Of a stretch of DNA of 64,000 nt, positions 17,722-24,757 are shown piece by piece. The position numbers were made by a program, and so were the translations under genes. Location: positions 434,001 through 498,000 of the forward strand of contig CAVTBT010000005.1 in NCBI GenBank assembly GCA_963733065.1. The letters are read 5' to 3'. Position 1 is the first letter of the stretch; the number at the start of each line of letters is the position of its first letter. This stretch comes from CAVTBT01 sp963733065 (GTDB taxonomy: Bacteria > Actinomycetota > Thermoleophilia > Gaiellales > Gaiellaceae). Below the pieces are notes generated by a model that searched no databases, was not told where the DNA came from, and saw only the letters and a list, made by a program, of their open reading frames with translations.

Positions 17722-17930
17722 CGATCCTCCTTGCTCCAGAGTGGCGCCGCTCAGGCGAGGGCTTCGTCTGCGGCGAGCATCAACGCCAGACTATGCCCTT
17801 TCGCAGTCGGGTGAGGAGCCACGGCGCGAAATTACGCCGACGGCCCGACAGGAGTCAGTCGTACGGCCGGATTTCACCCATGTGAACGCGAATGCGCGTC
17901 GACTCGCGCCACGGTCTCGAGGCCGGGCGC

Positions 17931-19139
17931 TCAGAGCAGGGGCGAGAGGGCCGCGAACACGGTGGCCCTCGCCCGGTCCTTGGCCCCGGCAAGCCTGCGA
18001 CCGGGAGAGGAGGCGGCTTCGGCCGGCGCGCTGAACCGCTCGTCGAACTGAGACGCGGCCGCCTCCGACCAGACCTGAAGGTCGATCTCGAAGAAGCGTT
18101 TCAAGCTCCAGGCCTCGAGATTGCACGTCCCCGCGAGCAGCTCCTCACCGTCCCGCACGAACGCCTTGGCGTGGAGCATCGCCGGGTATTCGAGGATCCG
18201 AACGCCCGCGTCGAGGAGCGATGCGTGGTGGAAGTGCTGCGCGGCGGCGCAGGCCCAGTTGTTGGCGTTGGCCGGGACGAAAAGGCGGACGTGAACGCCC
18301 CGGCGGGCGGCATCCTCGATTCGCCGGATCATGCCGCGGTCGGTGACGTAAGGATTGACGACGTCGAGCGTCCTGGCCGCGCTTCCCAGCATGCGCGCGA
18401 TCGCATGCGTGATCGGCCGGTACCGGCCGGGGGCGTTGTGAAGGACGAGCGCCGGTATGGGCGCGGGGCCCTCCTCGACTGCCGGGAAGAGCGTGTCGAT
18501 CTCGGCGCTGCGAACAACGCCCCCGAGCCAACGAAATCCGGCGAGGAAGATGAGCTGCAACTGCGCGACGACCGGCCCGGTGACGCGGAGGAACAGGTCG
18601 TGGAAGCGACCATCCTGGAAATGGTCCTCGATGCCCGCGCCGCCGACCCAGCCGGTGTGCCCGTCGATGACCGCGAGCTTGCGATGGTCGATGTGCCCGA
18701 GGCCGCCGAAGTTCCACCGCATCGCCTGCCCGCGTCCTCCGAGGGGGCCGACGGTGACGCGTGGCTTCGTGGCACGCACGACGCAGACCTCGACGCCGGC
18801 GGCCGCGAGACGTTCGTAGAACGGCCGGGTGCTCCGCTCGGGATCCGAGCCCTGGCGATCAATGACGAGCCTGACCGGGACGCCGTCGGCGGCTTTCGCG
18901 ATCAGCGCCTCCGCGAACGCGTCGCCCACGACACCCGGGCGGAAGCCGAACTGATTGATGTGAACCGACGACGACGCAGACGCGATGTCGTCGAGCATCC
19001 GGGGGTAGAAGGACAGGCCCTCGACAAGTGTCTCCACCGATGAGGCGCGGCTCTCGGAGAACCCGATCGCGAGCGCTGCCCGAGGTACCGGGGCAGCCAG
19101 CAGACGCTCGGCATGTTCCGCCATGCCGTCGTTCGGCAC
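17931..19139 (-). CDS. Phospholipase D-like protein (cardiolipin synthase type)
   Basis: 402 aa with two HKD motifs: HIDHRKLAVIDGHTGWVGG (first) and MLHAKAFVRDGEELLAGTCN (second), each followed by a Gly-Gly/Gly-Thr-x-N segment, as in cardiolipin synthases. There is no N-terminal membrane helix, so it resembles the soluble ClsB/ClsC type; nuclease or other phosphodiester activity cannot be excluded. Start GTG 19139 (or ATG at 19124). The 208 bases downstream, before the DUF6325 gene, hold no ORF I can support. A broken regulator gene lies just upstream on the same strand. Confidence 0.85.
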   Translation of the reverse strand: MPNDGMAEHAERLLAAPVPRAALAIGFSESRASSVETLVEGLSFYPRMLDDIASASSSVHINQFGFRPGVVGDAFAEALIAKAADGVPVRLVIDRQGSDPERSTRPFYERLAAAGVEVCVVRATKPRVTVGPLGGRGQAMRWNFGGLGHIDHRKLAVIDGHTGWVGGAGIEDHFQDGRFHDLFLRVTGPVVAQLQLIFLAGFRWLGGVVRSAEIDTLFPAVEEGPAPIPALVLHNAPGRYRPITHAIARMLGSAARTLDVVNPYVTDRGMIRRIEDAARRGVHVRLFVPANANNWACAAAQHFHHASLLDAGVRILEYPAMLHAKAFVRDGEELLAGTCNLEAWSLKRFFEIDLQVWSEAAASQFDERFSAPAEAASSPGRRLAGAKDRARATVFAALSPLL

Positions 19140-19209
19140 AGCGATCGCGTGACTTACGCGCGACCTCAGCGGGCCTCGTCCTCGTCGATCACCGTCGCGC
19201 CGAGCAACG

Positions 19210-19608
19210 TCAGGCCCAGGGCCGACACGCGCTGGAGGTGTCCCTGGAGCGCCCGAGGCCGCTGCGTACCCGATCGACCGCGGTCGCCACGTACGTCCAG
19301 AGCCGAACCGGATCGTTGTCCCCCGCGTCGAGCGTGACCCAGACGGGCGCCGTCCGACGGCTCGCGCACCAGGCTCGCACCGCCGTCGTCTTGCCGTAGC
19401 CGGGCGGCGCCGAGACGAGCGTCAGCGCCACCCCCTCGTTGGCTTCGAGGATTTCGAGAATGCGGGGCCGATGCACGATCTCGGCCGGCTGCCTCGGAGC
19501 TGCGAGCTTCGCCTCCGCGAGCAGCGGCGACGCGTCGGCTCCACGCAAGCTGGCGGCAACCGGTCGGTTCGCCGGATCGCTCTCGGTCGATGTCGCCATT
19601 GCGGTCAC
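19210..19608 (-). pseudogene. Truncated LuxR/MalT-type ATP-binding regulator fragment
   Basis: 132 aa matching only the N-terminus of large MalT/LAL-type regulators: LLAEAKLAAPRQPAEIVHRPR, then the Walker A SAPPGYGKTT and the AWVTLDAGDNDPVRLWTYVA-like core. It then runs into a stop where roughly 700 more residues (rest of the NTPase domain, TPRs, LuxR helix-turn-helix) would be expected. From 19290 on, another frame reads RALQGHLQRVSALGLTLL and ends at 19166, which may be another gene's remnant. Interpreted as a decayed or deletion-truncated gene. Confidence 0.65.
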
Positions 19609-19652
19609 TGACGATAGAGCGTCGCCAACTCAGCGTCGACCGCGTGGGCCGG

Positions 19653-20123
19653 TCAGTCGTTCGCCAGGAGGCTCGCGCCGAGCAGCCGGGCGAGGCCCTC
19701 GCCGCCGCGCCGCATCACCCAGTTGTGATTCGACGCGAACACCGGCCGGGCCACCGGCGCCAGCGCGTTCATCCAGCGTCTCGTCGTCCGGACGTTCCAC
19801 TCGTACGTGACGGCGGTCTCGCGGCCCGCGAAGAACCGCCAGCGACCCGTGCCGGCCAACTCGCCGTCCGCGACGCCCTCGATCAGGTGTGGCAGCTCGA
19901 CGCGGGTCGTCTCGACGCGAAAGCGCACGGGGTACGGCAGCCGGCTCCGCCACTCGTGCTCGTACACCGAGCCGACGCCGTCGCCGTCTCCTCCCTGGAG
20001 CTTCGTGACCTCCCGGACGCCGTGCCACCACTCGGGCCAGGACTCCGGGTGGTAGATCGCCTCCCAGACCGCCGCATGCGGAGCGTCGAGCACCCACGTC
20101 GTGAGGAAGCGGTACTCGGCCAC
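19653..20123 (-). CDS. SRPBCC (START/polyketide cyclase-like) protein
   Basis: 156 aa helix-grip protein. The opening RFLTTWVLDAPHAAVWEAI and PESWPEWWHGVREV are classic for the polyketide cyclase/dehydrase group, which binds hydrophobic ligands in an open pocket. Ligand and reaction unknown. GTG start at 20123 has no Shine-Dalgarno; TAGCAT sits 6 nt upstream (20130-20135), so translation is probably leaderless. Transcribed alone between the regulator fragment and a small stress-type protein. Confidence 0.82.
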   Translation of the reverse strand: MAEYRFLTTWVLDAPHAAVWEAIYHPESWPEWWHGVREVTKLQGGDGDGVGSVYEHEWRSRLPYPVRFRVETTRVELPHLIEGVADGELAGTGRWRFFAGRETAVTYEWNVRTTRRWMNALAPVARPVFASNHNWVMRRGGEGLARLLGASLLAND

Positions 20124-20129
20124 GTCGCG

Positions 20130-20135
20130 ATGCTA
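20130..20135 (-). promoter_or_regulatory. Candidate -10 element of leaderless SRPBCC gene
   Basis: TAGCAT on the minus strand ends 6 nt before the GTG at 20123. It matches TANNNT, with no ribosome-binding site downstream. Confidence 0.4.
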
Positions 20136-20166
20136 TTCGCACCGCCGCGGGCGAGCAGTTCGACGG

Positions 20167-20565
20167 TCAGCCGGCGACGACGAGGCGCCGGACTGGCACG
20201 CCGTCCACGCTGCGCTGCACGCCTTCGGCCGCCGCGCGCTCGACGGCGCCGGCCTCGTCGTCGGGGTGCACGGCGACGACGATCTCGTCCGCCGGGAACG
20301 TGGCGAGCGCGTCGCGGATGGCGAGGTCGACGTCCGCCTCTCCGGCGACCGCTTCCACCGTCTCGCCCGGCAGGGCATCCGCTGTCCGCTCGGCGACTTC
20401 CTGCGCGTGCGCGAAGGCGCGCTCGTCGTTCGCGAGCCAGTCGAGCACTCCTTGCCGCACGGCCGGGACGACGACCTTCACCTCGTCGACGTCGCCGCCG
20501 AGCTCCTCGCGGATCGCGTCTTCCGCGCCTTCGACGGTGCTGACCACCAGGACGTTCCGCGCCAT
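20167..20565 (-). CDS. Small universal-stress-like protein, unknown function
   Basis: 132 aa. The start MARNVLVVSTVEG and the alternating strand/helix pattern (VKVVVPAVRQGVLDWLANDE, ADEIVVAVHPDDEAGAVERA) resemble actinobacterial proteins with a Rossmann-like fold related to universal stress proteins. The ATP-binding GxxGS signature is not clearly present. ATG 20565 is preceded by GGAGAGG; an upstream in-frame start at 20598 is less likely. No function can be assigned. Confidence 0.7.
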   Translation of the reverse strand: MARNVLVVSTVEGAEDAIREELGGDVDEVKVVVPAVRQGVLDWLANDERAFAHAQEVAERTADALPGETVEAVAGEADVDLAIRDALATFPADEIVVAVHPDDEAGAVERAAAEGVQRSVDGVPVRRLVVAG

Positions 20566-20635
20566 GTCACCCACCTCTCCGGCCGCGGGCGAGCGCAAAC
20601 GGCGGCCGTGCCCGCCCGGCGGGCGTCAGGTCCGT

Positions 20636-20658
20636 GTGACGGTGTCAGACACCGTCAC
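20636..20658. terminator. Perfect 11-bp palindrome at the end of rmlD
   Basis: Arms 20636-20646 and 20648-20658 (GTGACGGTGTC and GACACCGTCAC) around a single A. The stop codon of rmlD (20655-20657) is inside the right arm. As RNA it would form a tight stem with a 3-5 nt loop. It lies between rmlD and the next minus-strand gene, so a terminator is the simplest reading. Confidence 0.65.
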
Positions 20659-21521
20659 GCCGCCGTGACGCCCAGGCGATCGAGGCACGCCCGCAGGCCC
20701 TCGCGCCAGTGAGGCAGGCGCGGCGTCTCCGGCCGCTCGCTGCGCAGGACCGAGTACGCCGGCCGGGGCGCCCGCGCGCCGAACTCCTGCGTCGTGATCC
20801 GGCGGACGCGGCAGTCGAGCTTGGCCTCCTCGAAGATCGCCTCCGCGAAGTCCGCCCAGGTGCAGTCGCCGTCAGCGGCGACGTGGTAGCGCCCGTACGG
20901 GAGCGTGACGAACTCACGCATAGCGGCCGCCAGATGCCCGACGTACGTCGGGCAGCCGCGCTGGTCGCCGACGACGGCGACCTCGTCACGCTCCGCGCCG
21001 AGGCGCAGCATCGTGCGGACGAAGTTCTTGCCCGTCGGCCCGAACAGCCACGACGTGCGCACGATCCACGCCTGCTCGCCCGCCGCCGCCTCCCCGTGGA
21101 GCTTCGTCCGGCCGTAGGCGCCGAGCGGGTTCGGGCCGTCCGACTCGAGGTACGGCTCCCGCTTGCGACCGTCGAACACGTAGTCCGAGGAGAACGCGAC
21201 GAGCGGTGCGCCGAGCGACGCGGCGTGTCCGGTGCCGCCGACGTTCACGGCGGCCGCGCCCTGCGGATCGTCCTCGGCGCCGTCGACGTCGGTCCAGGCC
21301 GCCGCGTGCAGGACGAGGTCGGGCGGCACGAGCATCGGCGGCGGCAGCGAGACGTCCCAGTCCGCGTGCGTGAGCGCGACGACGTCGTCGTCCGCGAATG
21401 CTTCCTGAAGCGCGCGGCCGAGCTGGCCGCCCGCCCCGGTCAGGACGATGCGACGCTGTCCCGTTCCGACAGGATCGGCGATGCGGTGCTCCAGAGGTCG
21501 CGGACGCGCGAGTCGTCCCAC
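20655..21521 (-). CDS. rmlD: dTDP-4-dehydrorhamnose reductase
   Basis: Final NAD(P)H-dependent step to dTDP-L-rhamnose. Rossmann motif LTGAGGQLGRAL, the catalytic YGRTK pentad (GAYGRTKLHGE), and VRTSWLFGPTGKNFV and GDQRGCPTYVGHLA are typical. The start is a problem. The conserved first strand (RRIVLTG) begins around 21468, but no ATG, GTG or TTG lies close before it in frame. The nearest canonical start is GTG 21521, adding about 20 residues and overlapping rmlC by 82 bases; CTG 21494 is another option. The CTGA at the rmlC stop would cut off strand 1. Product identity is secure, the start is not. Confidence 0.88.
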   Translation of the reverse strand: MGRLARPRPLEHRIADPVGTGQRRIVLTGAGGQLGRALQEAFADDDVVALTHADWDVSLPPPMLVPPDLVLHAAAWTDVDGAEDDPQGAAAVNVGGTGHAASLGAPLVAFSSDYVFDGRKREPYLESDGPNPLGAYGRTKLHGEAAAGEQAWIVRTSWLFGPTGKNFVRTMLRLGAERDEVAVVGDQRGCPTYVGHLAAAMREFVTLPYGRYHVAADGDCTWADFAEAIFEEAKLDCRVRRITTQEFGARAPRPAYSVLRSERPETPRLPHWREGLRACLDRLGVTAA

Positions 21522-21904
21522 GGGATGCCGTGCTCGTCGGGGTCGTCCGGGTCGTACTCGCGCGTGACGTGGTAGAGGACGAGCGCGTCGGTCAACGCCT
21601 CGAAGCCGTGGGCGTGATGGCCCGGCACCCACACACCCGCCGGATTGTCGTCGCCGACGTCCACGGCGAAGGTCTCGCCGCTGTCGCGGTCGAGCGCGAC
21701 CACGCGGATCATCCCGCTCAGGCAGATGAAGAGGTCGTTCTGGCCGCGCTCGTGGAAGTGGAGGCCGCGGACGGTTCCCGCCCGCGAGAACGAGACGTTG
21801 GTCTGCGTCGTCCGCTCGGGGAGCAGGCTCTCGCGACGGAGCTCCATGAACCAGCCGCGCGCGTCGTCGATGCGACGGAGCGGCAGGACGCGGACGCCGT
21901 TCAC
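21440..21904 (-). CDS. rmlC: dTDP-4-dehydrorhamnose 3,5-epimerase family protein
   Basis: 154 aa cupin. Core motifs: RGWFMELRRES, QTNVSFSRAGTVRGLHFHE (with the catalytic His), then GMIRVVALDRDSGETF and WVPGHHAHGFEALTD. Shorter than classic RmlC (about 180 aa) because the C-terminal tail is reduced. GTG start overlaps the rmlA stop by GTGA, fixing it as the third gene of YczE-rmlA-rmlC-rmlD. Converts dTDP-4-keto-6-deoxyglucose to the rhamno configuration. Some cupins of this length act on related sugars, but the rml context supports rhamnose. Confidence 0.87.
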   Translation of the reverse strand: MNGVRVLPLRRIDDARGWFMELRRESLLPERTTQTNVSFSRAGTVRGLHFHERGQNDLFICLSGMIRVVALDRDSGETFAVDVGDDNPAGVWVPGHHAHGFEALTDALVLYHVTREYDPDDPDEHGIPWDDSRVRDLWSTASPILSERDSVASS

Positions 21905-22677
21905 TTGTTGACGCCCGTGTCCTCGATGCGACGGCCGATCTCGGCGAGGTGCTGCCAGTGCTTCCCTGCATCCTCCCACCAACCGCGCACCTCGCACACC
22001 TCGAGCTCGCCGCGCTCGGCGTAGTGGCGGTTCACGTCGGTGATCTCGAGCTCACCGCGGCTCGACGGCGTCAGCCGCTCGATGACCTCGAACACGTCGC
22101 CCGGATAGCAGTAGAGCCCGACCACGGCCTGCCGGCTCGGCGGGGTGTCGTAGCGCGTGTCGACGACGCCGGCCTTCTCGACAATGTCGACGACGCGCCC
22201 GTCGCCGTCGTAGGCGACGACGCCGAAGTTCTCCGGATCGGGCACGTCCTTGACGAAGATCTGCGCTCCGTCGCCGTCGGCCGCCCAGCGCGCCAGCTCG
22301 TCGCTGTGGGCGTGCTCGAAGATGTTGTCGCCGAGCACGACGACGAGCTTGTCGTCGGCCGCGAAGTCGCGCGCCATCCCCACCACCTGGGCGATGCCCC
22401 CGGCGGCCGTCTGCACCTTGTAGGTGAGGTCGAGCTCGAGCAGCGGCTCGTCGGAGCCGCGGGCTGCCAGCCGCCCGTCGCCCAGCAGGTCGATCATCTG
22501 GCCCGCATGGCTCTTGCCCGTCACGACCAGCACGTCCGTGATCCCGGCGAGCTGGAGCAACTGCAGCGGGTAGTAGATCATCGGCCAGCGGCCGACCGGC
22601 AGCAGGTGCTTGTTCGCGACGCGCGTGAGCTCACCGAGCCGGGTCGCCTCGCCACCCGCGCAGATCAGGCCTTTCAC
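21901..22677 (-). CDS. rmlA: Glucose-1-phosphate thymidylyltransferase
   Basis: 258 aa nucleotidyltransferase forming dTDP-glucose from dTTP and glucose-1-phosphate. Signature KGLICAGGEATRLGELT at the N-terminus, with the pyrophosphate loop altered from GGxGTRL to GGEATRL. Further features are NKHLLPVGRWPMIYYPLQ, VVLGDNIFE (metal Asp) and EITDVNRHY. The short C-terminus marks the RmlA-short/RffH-like form. Start is GTG 22677, overlapping the YczE-family stop (GTGA). Confidence 0.87.
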   Translation of the reverse strand: MKGLICAGGEATRLGELTRVANKHLLPVGRWPMIYYPLQLLQLAGITDVLVVTGKSHAGQMIDLLGDGRLAARGSDEPLLELDLTYKVQTAAGGIAQVVGMARDFAADDKLVVVLGDNIFEHAHSDELARWAADGDGAQIFVKDVPDPENFGVVAYDGDGRVVDIVEKAGVVDTRYDTPPSRQAVVGLYCYPGDVFEVIERLTPSSRGELEITDVNRHYAERGELEVCEVRGWWEDAGKHWQHLAEIGRRIEDTGVNK

Positions 22678-23321
22678 GCGGCCGATGCTACTGCGGGCAC
22701 GGCGAGGGGCGTTCTGGCCAGCGTGCGGAACGAGAGCTCGACAGCTGGCCCGATGCCGAGCGCGAAGACGAGCGTGCCGATGCCGACCGTGCCGCCGAGC
22801 GCGACGCCCACTGCGAGCGCGACGAGCTCGATCGCCGTGCGTGAGATGCCGAGCCGGACGTGCAGCCGGTGGGAGGCCACGACCATGAGCGAGTCGCGCG
22901 GCCCGGCCCCGAGGTCGGCGCCGATGTAGAGCGCCGAGCCGACGCCGAAGAGCGCCAGGGCGGCGACCATGAGCGCAATGCGTCCGGCAAGCGGAGCCTC
23001 GGACAGCTCGTCGACGGCGTCCAGCGACGTCAGCGCGATGACGACCAAGCCGATGAGGAGCGCATTCAACAGCGTGCCGAGCCCGATCCGGGCGCCCAGC
23101 AGGGCGGCGGCCAGGAGCACGAGCACCGAGACGACGATGTTCGCGCCGCCGAACGACAGCGGCGTCTGCTCGGCGAGGCCCTGGTGGAGCACGTCCCACG
23201 GCGGCAGCCCGAGCTCGGCCTCGAGGAAGGCGACGATGCCGCAGGCGCAGAGGACGAGCCCCGCCACCAGAACGGCCAGCCGGGCGCCGAGGCCGCCGCG
23301 GATGACCGGAGGGGCGTGCAC
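22674..23321 (-). CDS. YczE/YitT-family membrane protein
   Basis: 215 aa with about five hydrophobic helices (LAVLVAGLVLCACGIVAFLE, ANIVVSVLVLLAAALLGARI, ALMVAALALFGVGSALYIGA and others). The pattern ELGLPPWDVLHQGLAEQT and DLGAGPRDSLMVVASHRL is the repeat typical of YczE/YyaS integral membrane proteins, whose function is unknown. GTG start at 23321 sits 6 nt after TAGGTT (23328-23333), suggesting a leaderless mRNA. The start codon lies inside a palindrome with arms GGAGGGG and CCCCTCC (23308-23314 and 23321-23327). First gene of the rml operon. Confidence 0.78.
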   Translation of the reverse strand: MHAPPVIRGGLGARLAVLVAGLVLCACGIVAFLEAELGLPPWDVLHQGLAEQTPLSFGGANIVVSVLVLLAAALLGARIGLGTLLNALLIGLVVIALTSLDAVDELSEAPLAGRIALMVAALALFGVGSALYIGADLGAGPRDSLMVVASHRLHVRLGISRTAIELVALAVGVALGGTVGIGTLVFALGIGPAVELSFRTLARTPLAVPAVASAA

Positions 23322-23327
23322 CCCTCC

Positions 23328-23333
23328 AACCTA
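23328..23333 (-). promoter_or_regulatory. Candidate -10 for the YczE-rmlACD operon
   Basis: TAGGTT on the minus strand, 6 nt upstream of the GTG at 23321. The nearest purine run (GGAGGG) abuts the start codon and is too close to act as a normal ribosome site, so a leaderless transcript is favoured. A 7-bp inverted repeat (23308-23314, 23321-23327) overlaps the expected transcript start. Confidence 0.45.
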
Positions 23334-23381
23334 GTCTGTCCGCGCCGCCCTGCCCGGAGCGTCGTGACGAGGGCGGAGGGC

Positions 23382-23469
23382 TAGGAGGGTTCGGCGGAAC
23401 GTCGCTCGTCGTCGGGGTGCGACCAGCGCAGCCCGACGGCACAGCTCGATGTTTCGCCGGACCCTCCTA
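23382..23469. repeat. Long palindromic element, copy 1 (TAGGAGGGT...ACCCTCCTA)
   Basis: 22-base outer arms, 23382-23403 and 23448-23469. They pair except for three positions that are G-U wobbles in plus-strand RNA. The central part differs from copy 2 by carrying about 35 extra bases that form an inner stem (CGTCGGG with CCCGACG). The minus-strand TAG at 23467-23469 is the stop codon of the glycosidase-like gene. Likely a terminator or multi-copy repeat; the other copy is at 61684-61736. Confidence 0.8.
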
Positions 23470-24720
23470 AACGACGATGGTCGCGCCGAAGACGGCGTCG
23501 TCCGGCGACCACAGCCGCACGCGCGTGCCGCTCGGCAGCCGCGCCCGCACGGAGACAAAGCCGCGTGCGCTCGTCCGCCGCGTCCCGCCGAGCCACGTCC
23601 AGCCGGCGCCGCGGCGCTGCACCTGGAGCCGGTAGTCCTGCGCGCCGGGCCGCGCCCGCACCATGCCCCAGAGCACCGTCGAGCCGCGGGCCCGGCCCGC
23701 GATCGTGAGCGGGAGCGGGAACGCCCGCGCGGCGAGCTTCGCCTTCCCGCCGAACGTGTAGAGGCCGCTCTGCCAGCGCGCGAGCTCGGGCTCGTCCCGC
23801 ACGAGGTAGTGGACGAGCATGTCCACGCGCGGCAAGCGGTGGGCGCGGAGCGCGGCGTCCGCGATGAGACGAGCGTGCCGCACGTGCGAGACGCCCGAGA
23901 TGCGATCCGGCGGCCTCGTCTGGTACGCGTACTCCGTCAGCCAGATGCGCATCCGTGTCCCCCAGGCGCGCGCCACTTCGCGCAGCAGCCGCTCCGCCTC
24001 CGCCATCGTGATCGTCTCGCAGCGGCTGCAGCCGCCCTCACCGGCGAACGGCGAGTCCGACGGCCGAGCCGGATACGGGTGGTGGGCGTAGACGTCGAGC
24101 CTCGCGCCGGCGCGCCGCATGCCGCGGATGAAGTCGACCGGCGACACACCGCCGCTCCCCGCCCGCGGCGCCGTGACGCCGCCTGCCACGCGGGCACGCG
24201 GGTTGACGTCGTGGATGGCAGCGTACGCCGGGTTGAGGATGCGCGAGACGTAGAGGGCCGGGCTCGCAGGGCTGAGCCAGCGCCGCTGGTTGGGCTCGTT
24301 CCAGACGAGCCAGTCGCGCACCCAGCGGTAGCGCTCGGCCGCAGACCGGGCGAACGCCGCGACGTCCGCCCCGCGTCGCGGGGCGACGTTGCCGGCGGAG
24401 CCGCCGTTCGACCAGGACGGCGCGCCGACAATGGCGACGACCGCAGGGATGCCTCGGGCGCGGAGGCCCTCGAGCACGGCGTCGGGAGCCGACCAGTCGG
24501 GTTGCCCACGCTCTGCTTCCACGGCGTCCCAGCGCAGGTTGAAGCGGACGACGTCGACGCCGAGCCGCTCGAGCTCGTCGAGCCGCTCCTCGAGCGTTCC
24601 CGGACCGCCCGACAGCCAGGCGTCGTCCTGGATCCCGTAGCGGATCCCGGGCGCACCGGAGGCCGGCGCCCCGATGGCGAGCGCGGCGAGGAGCACGAGT
24701 CCGCACGCGGCGAAGCGCAT
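23467..24720 (-). CDS. Secreted glycoside hydrolase-like protein (clan GH-A type)
   Basis: 417 aa from ATG 24720. Signal peptide MRFAACGLVLLAALAIGAPA. A TIM-barrel-like domain follows with RFNLRWDAVE, the acid/base-type WNEPNQRRW and the nucleophile-type IWLTEYAYQT. Both glutamates are placed as in clan GH-A enzymes (GH5/GH39-like). The last 100 residues look like an immunoglobulin-like or FN3 module (TVLWGMVRARPGAQDYRLQ). It probably cleaves an extracellular polysaccharide; substrate unknown. The stop TAG belongs to the palindromic repeat. An upstream in-frame start at 24795 would overlap the MMPL gene and spoil the signal peptide. Confidence 0.78.
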   Translation of the reverse strand: MRFAACGLVLLAALAIGAPASGAPGIRYGIQDDAWLSGGPGTLEERLDELERLGVDVVRFNLRWDAVEAERGQPDWSAPDAVLEGLRARGIPAVVAIVGAPSWSNGGSAGNVAPRRGADVAAFARSAAERYRWVRDWLVWNEPNQRRWLSPASPALYVSRILNPAYAAIHDVNPRARVAGGVTAPRAGSGGVSPVDFIRGMRRAGARLDVYAHHPYPARPSDSPFAGEGGCSRCETITMAEAERLLREVARAWGTRMRIWLTEYAYQTRPPDRISGVSHVRHARLIADAALRAHRLPRVDMLVHYLVRDEPELARWQSGLYTFGGKAKLAARAFPLPLTIAGRARGSTVLWGMVRARPGAQDYRLQVQRRGAGWTWLGGTRRTSARGFVSVRARLPSGTRVRLWSPDDAVFGATIVV

Positions 24721-24757
24721 GGCGGCGGGGGTACCCGGCGCGCAGAAACGACAATCC

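Noticed and set aside
23308..23327. GGAGGGG...CCCCTCC palindrome as the ribosome-binding site of the YczE gene
   Set aside because: The purine run touches the GTG, leaving no spacing, and would be base-paired; a leaderless start from TAGGTT explains the arrangement better.
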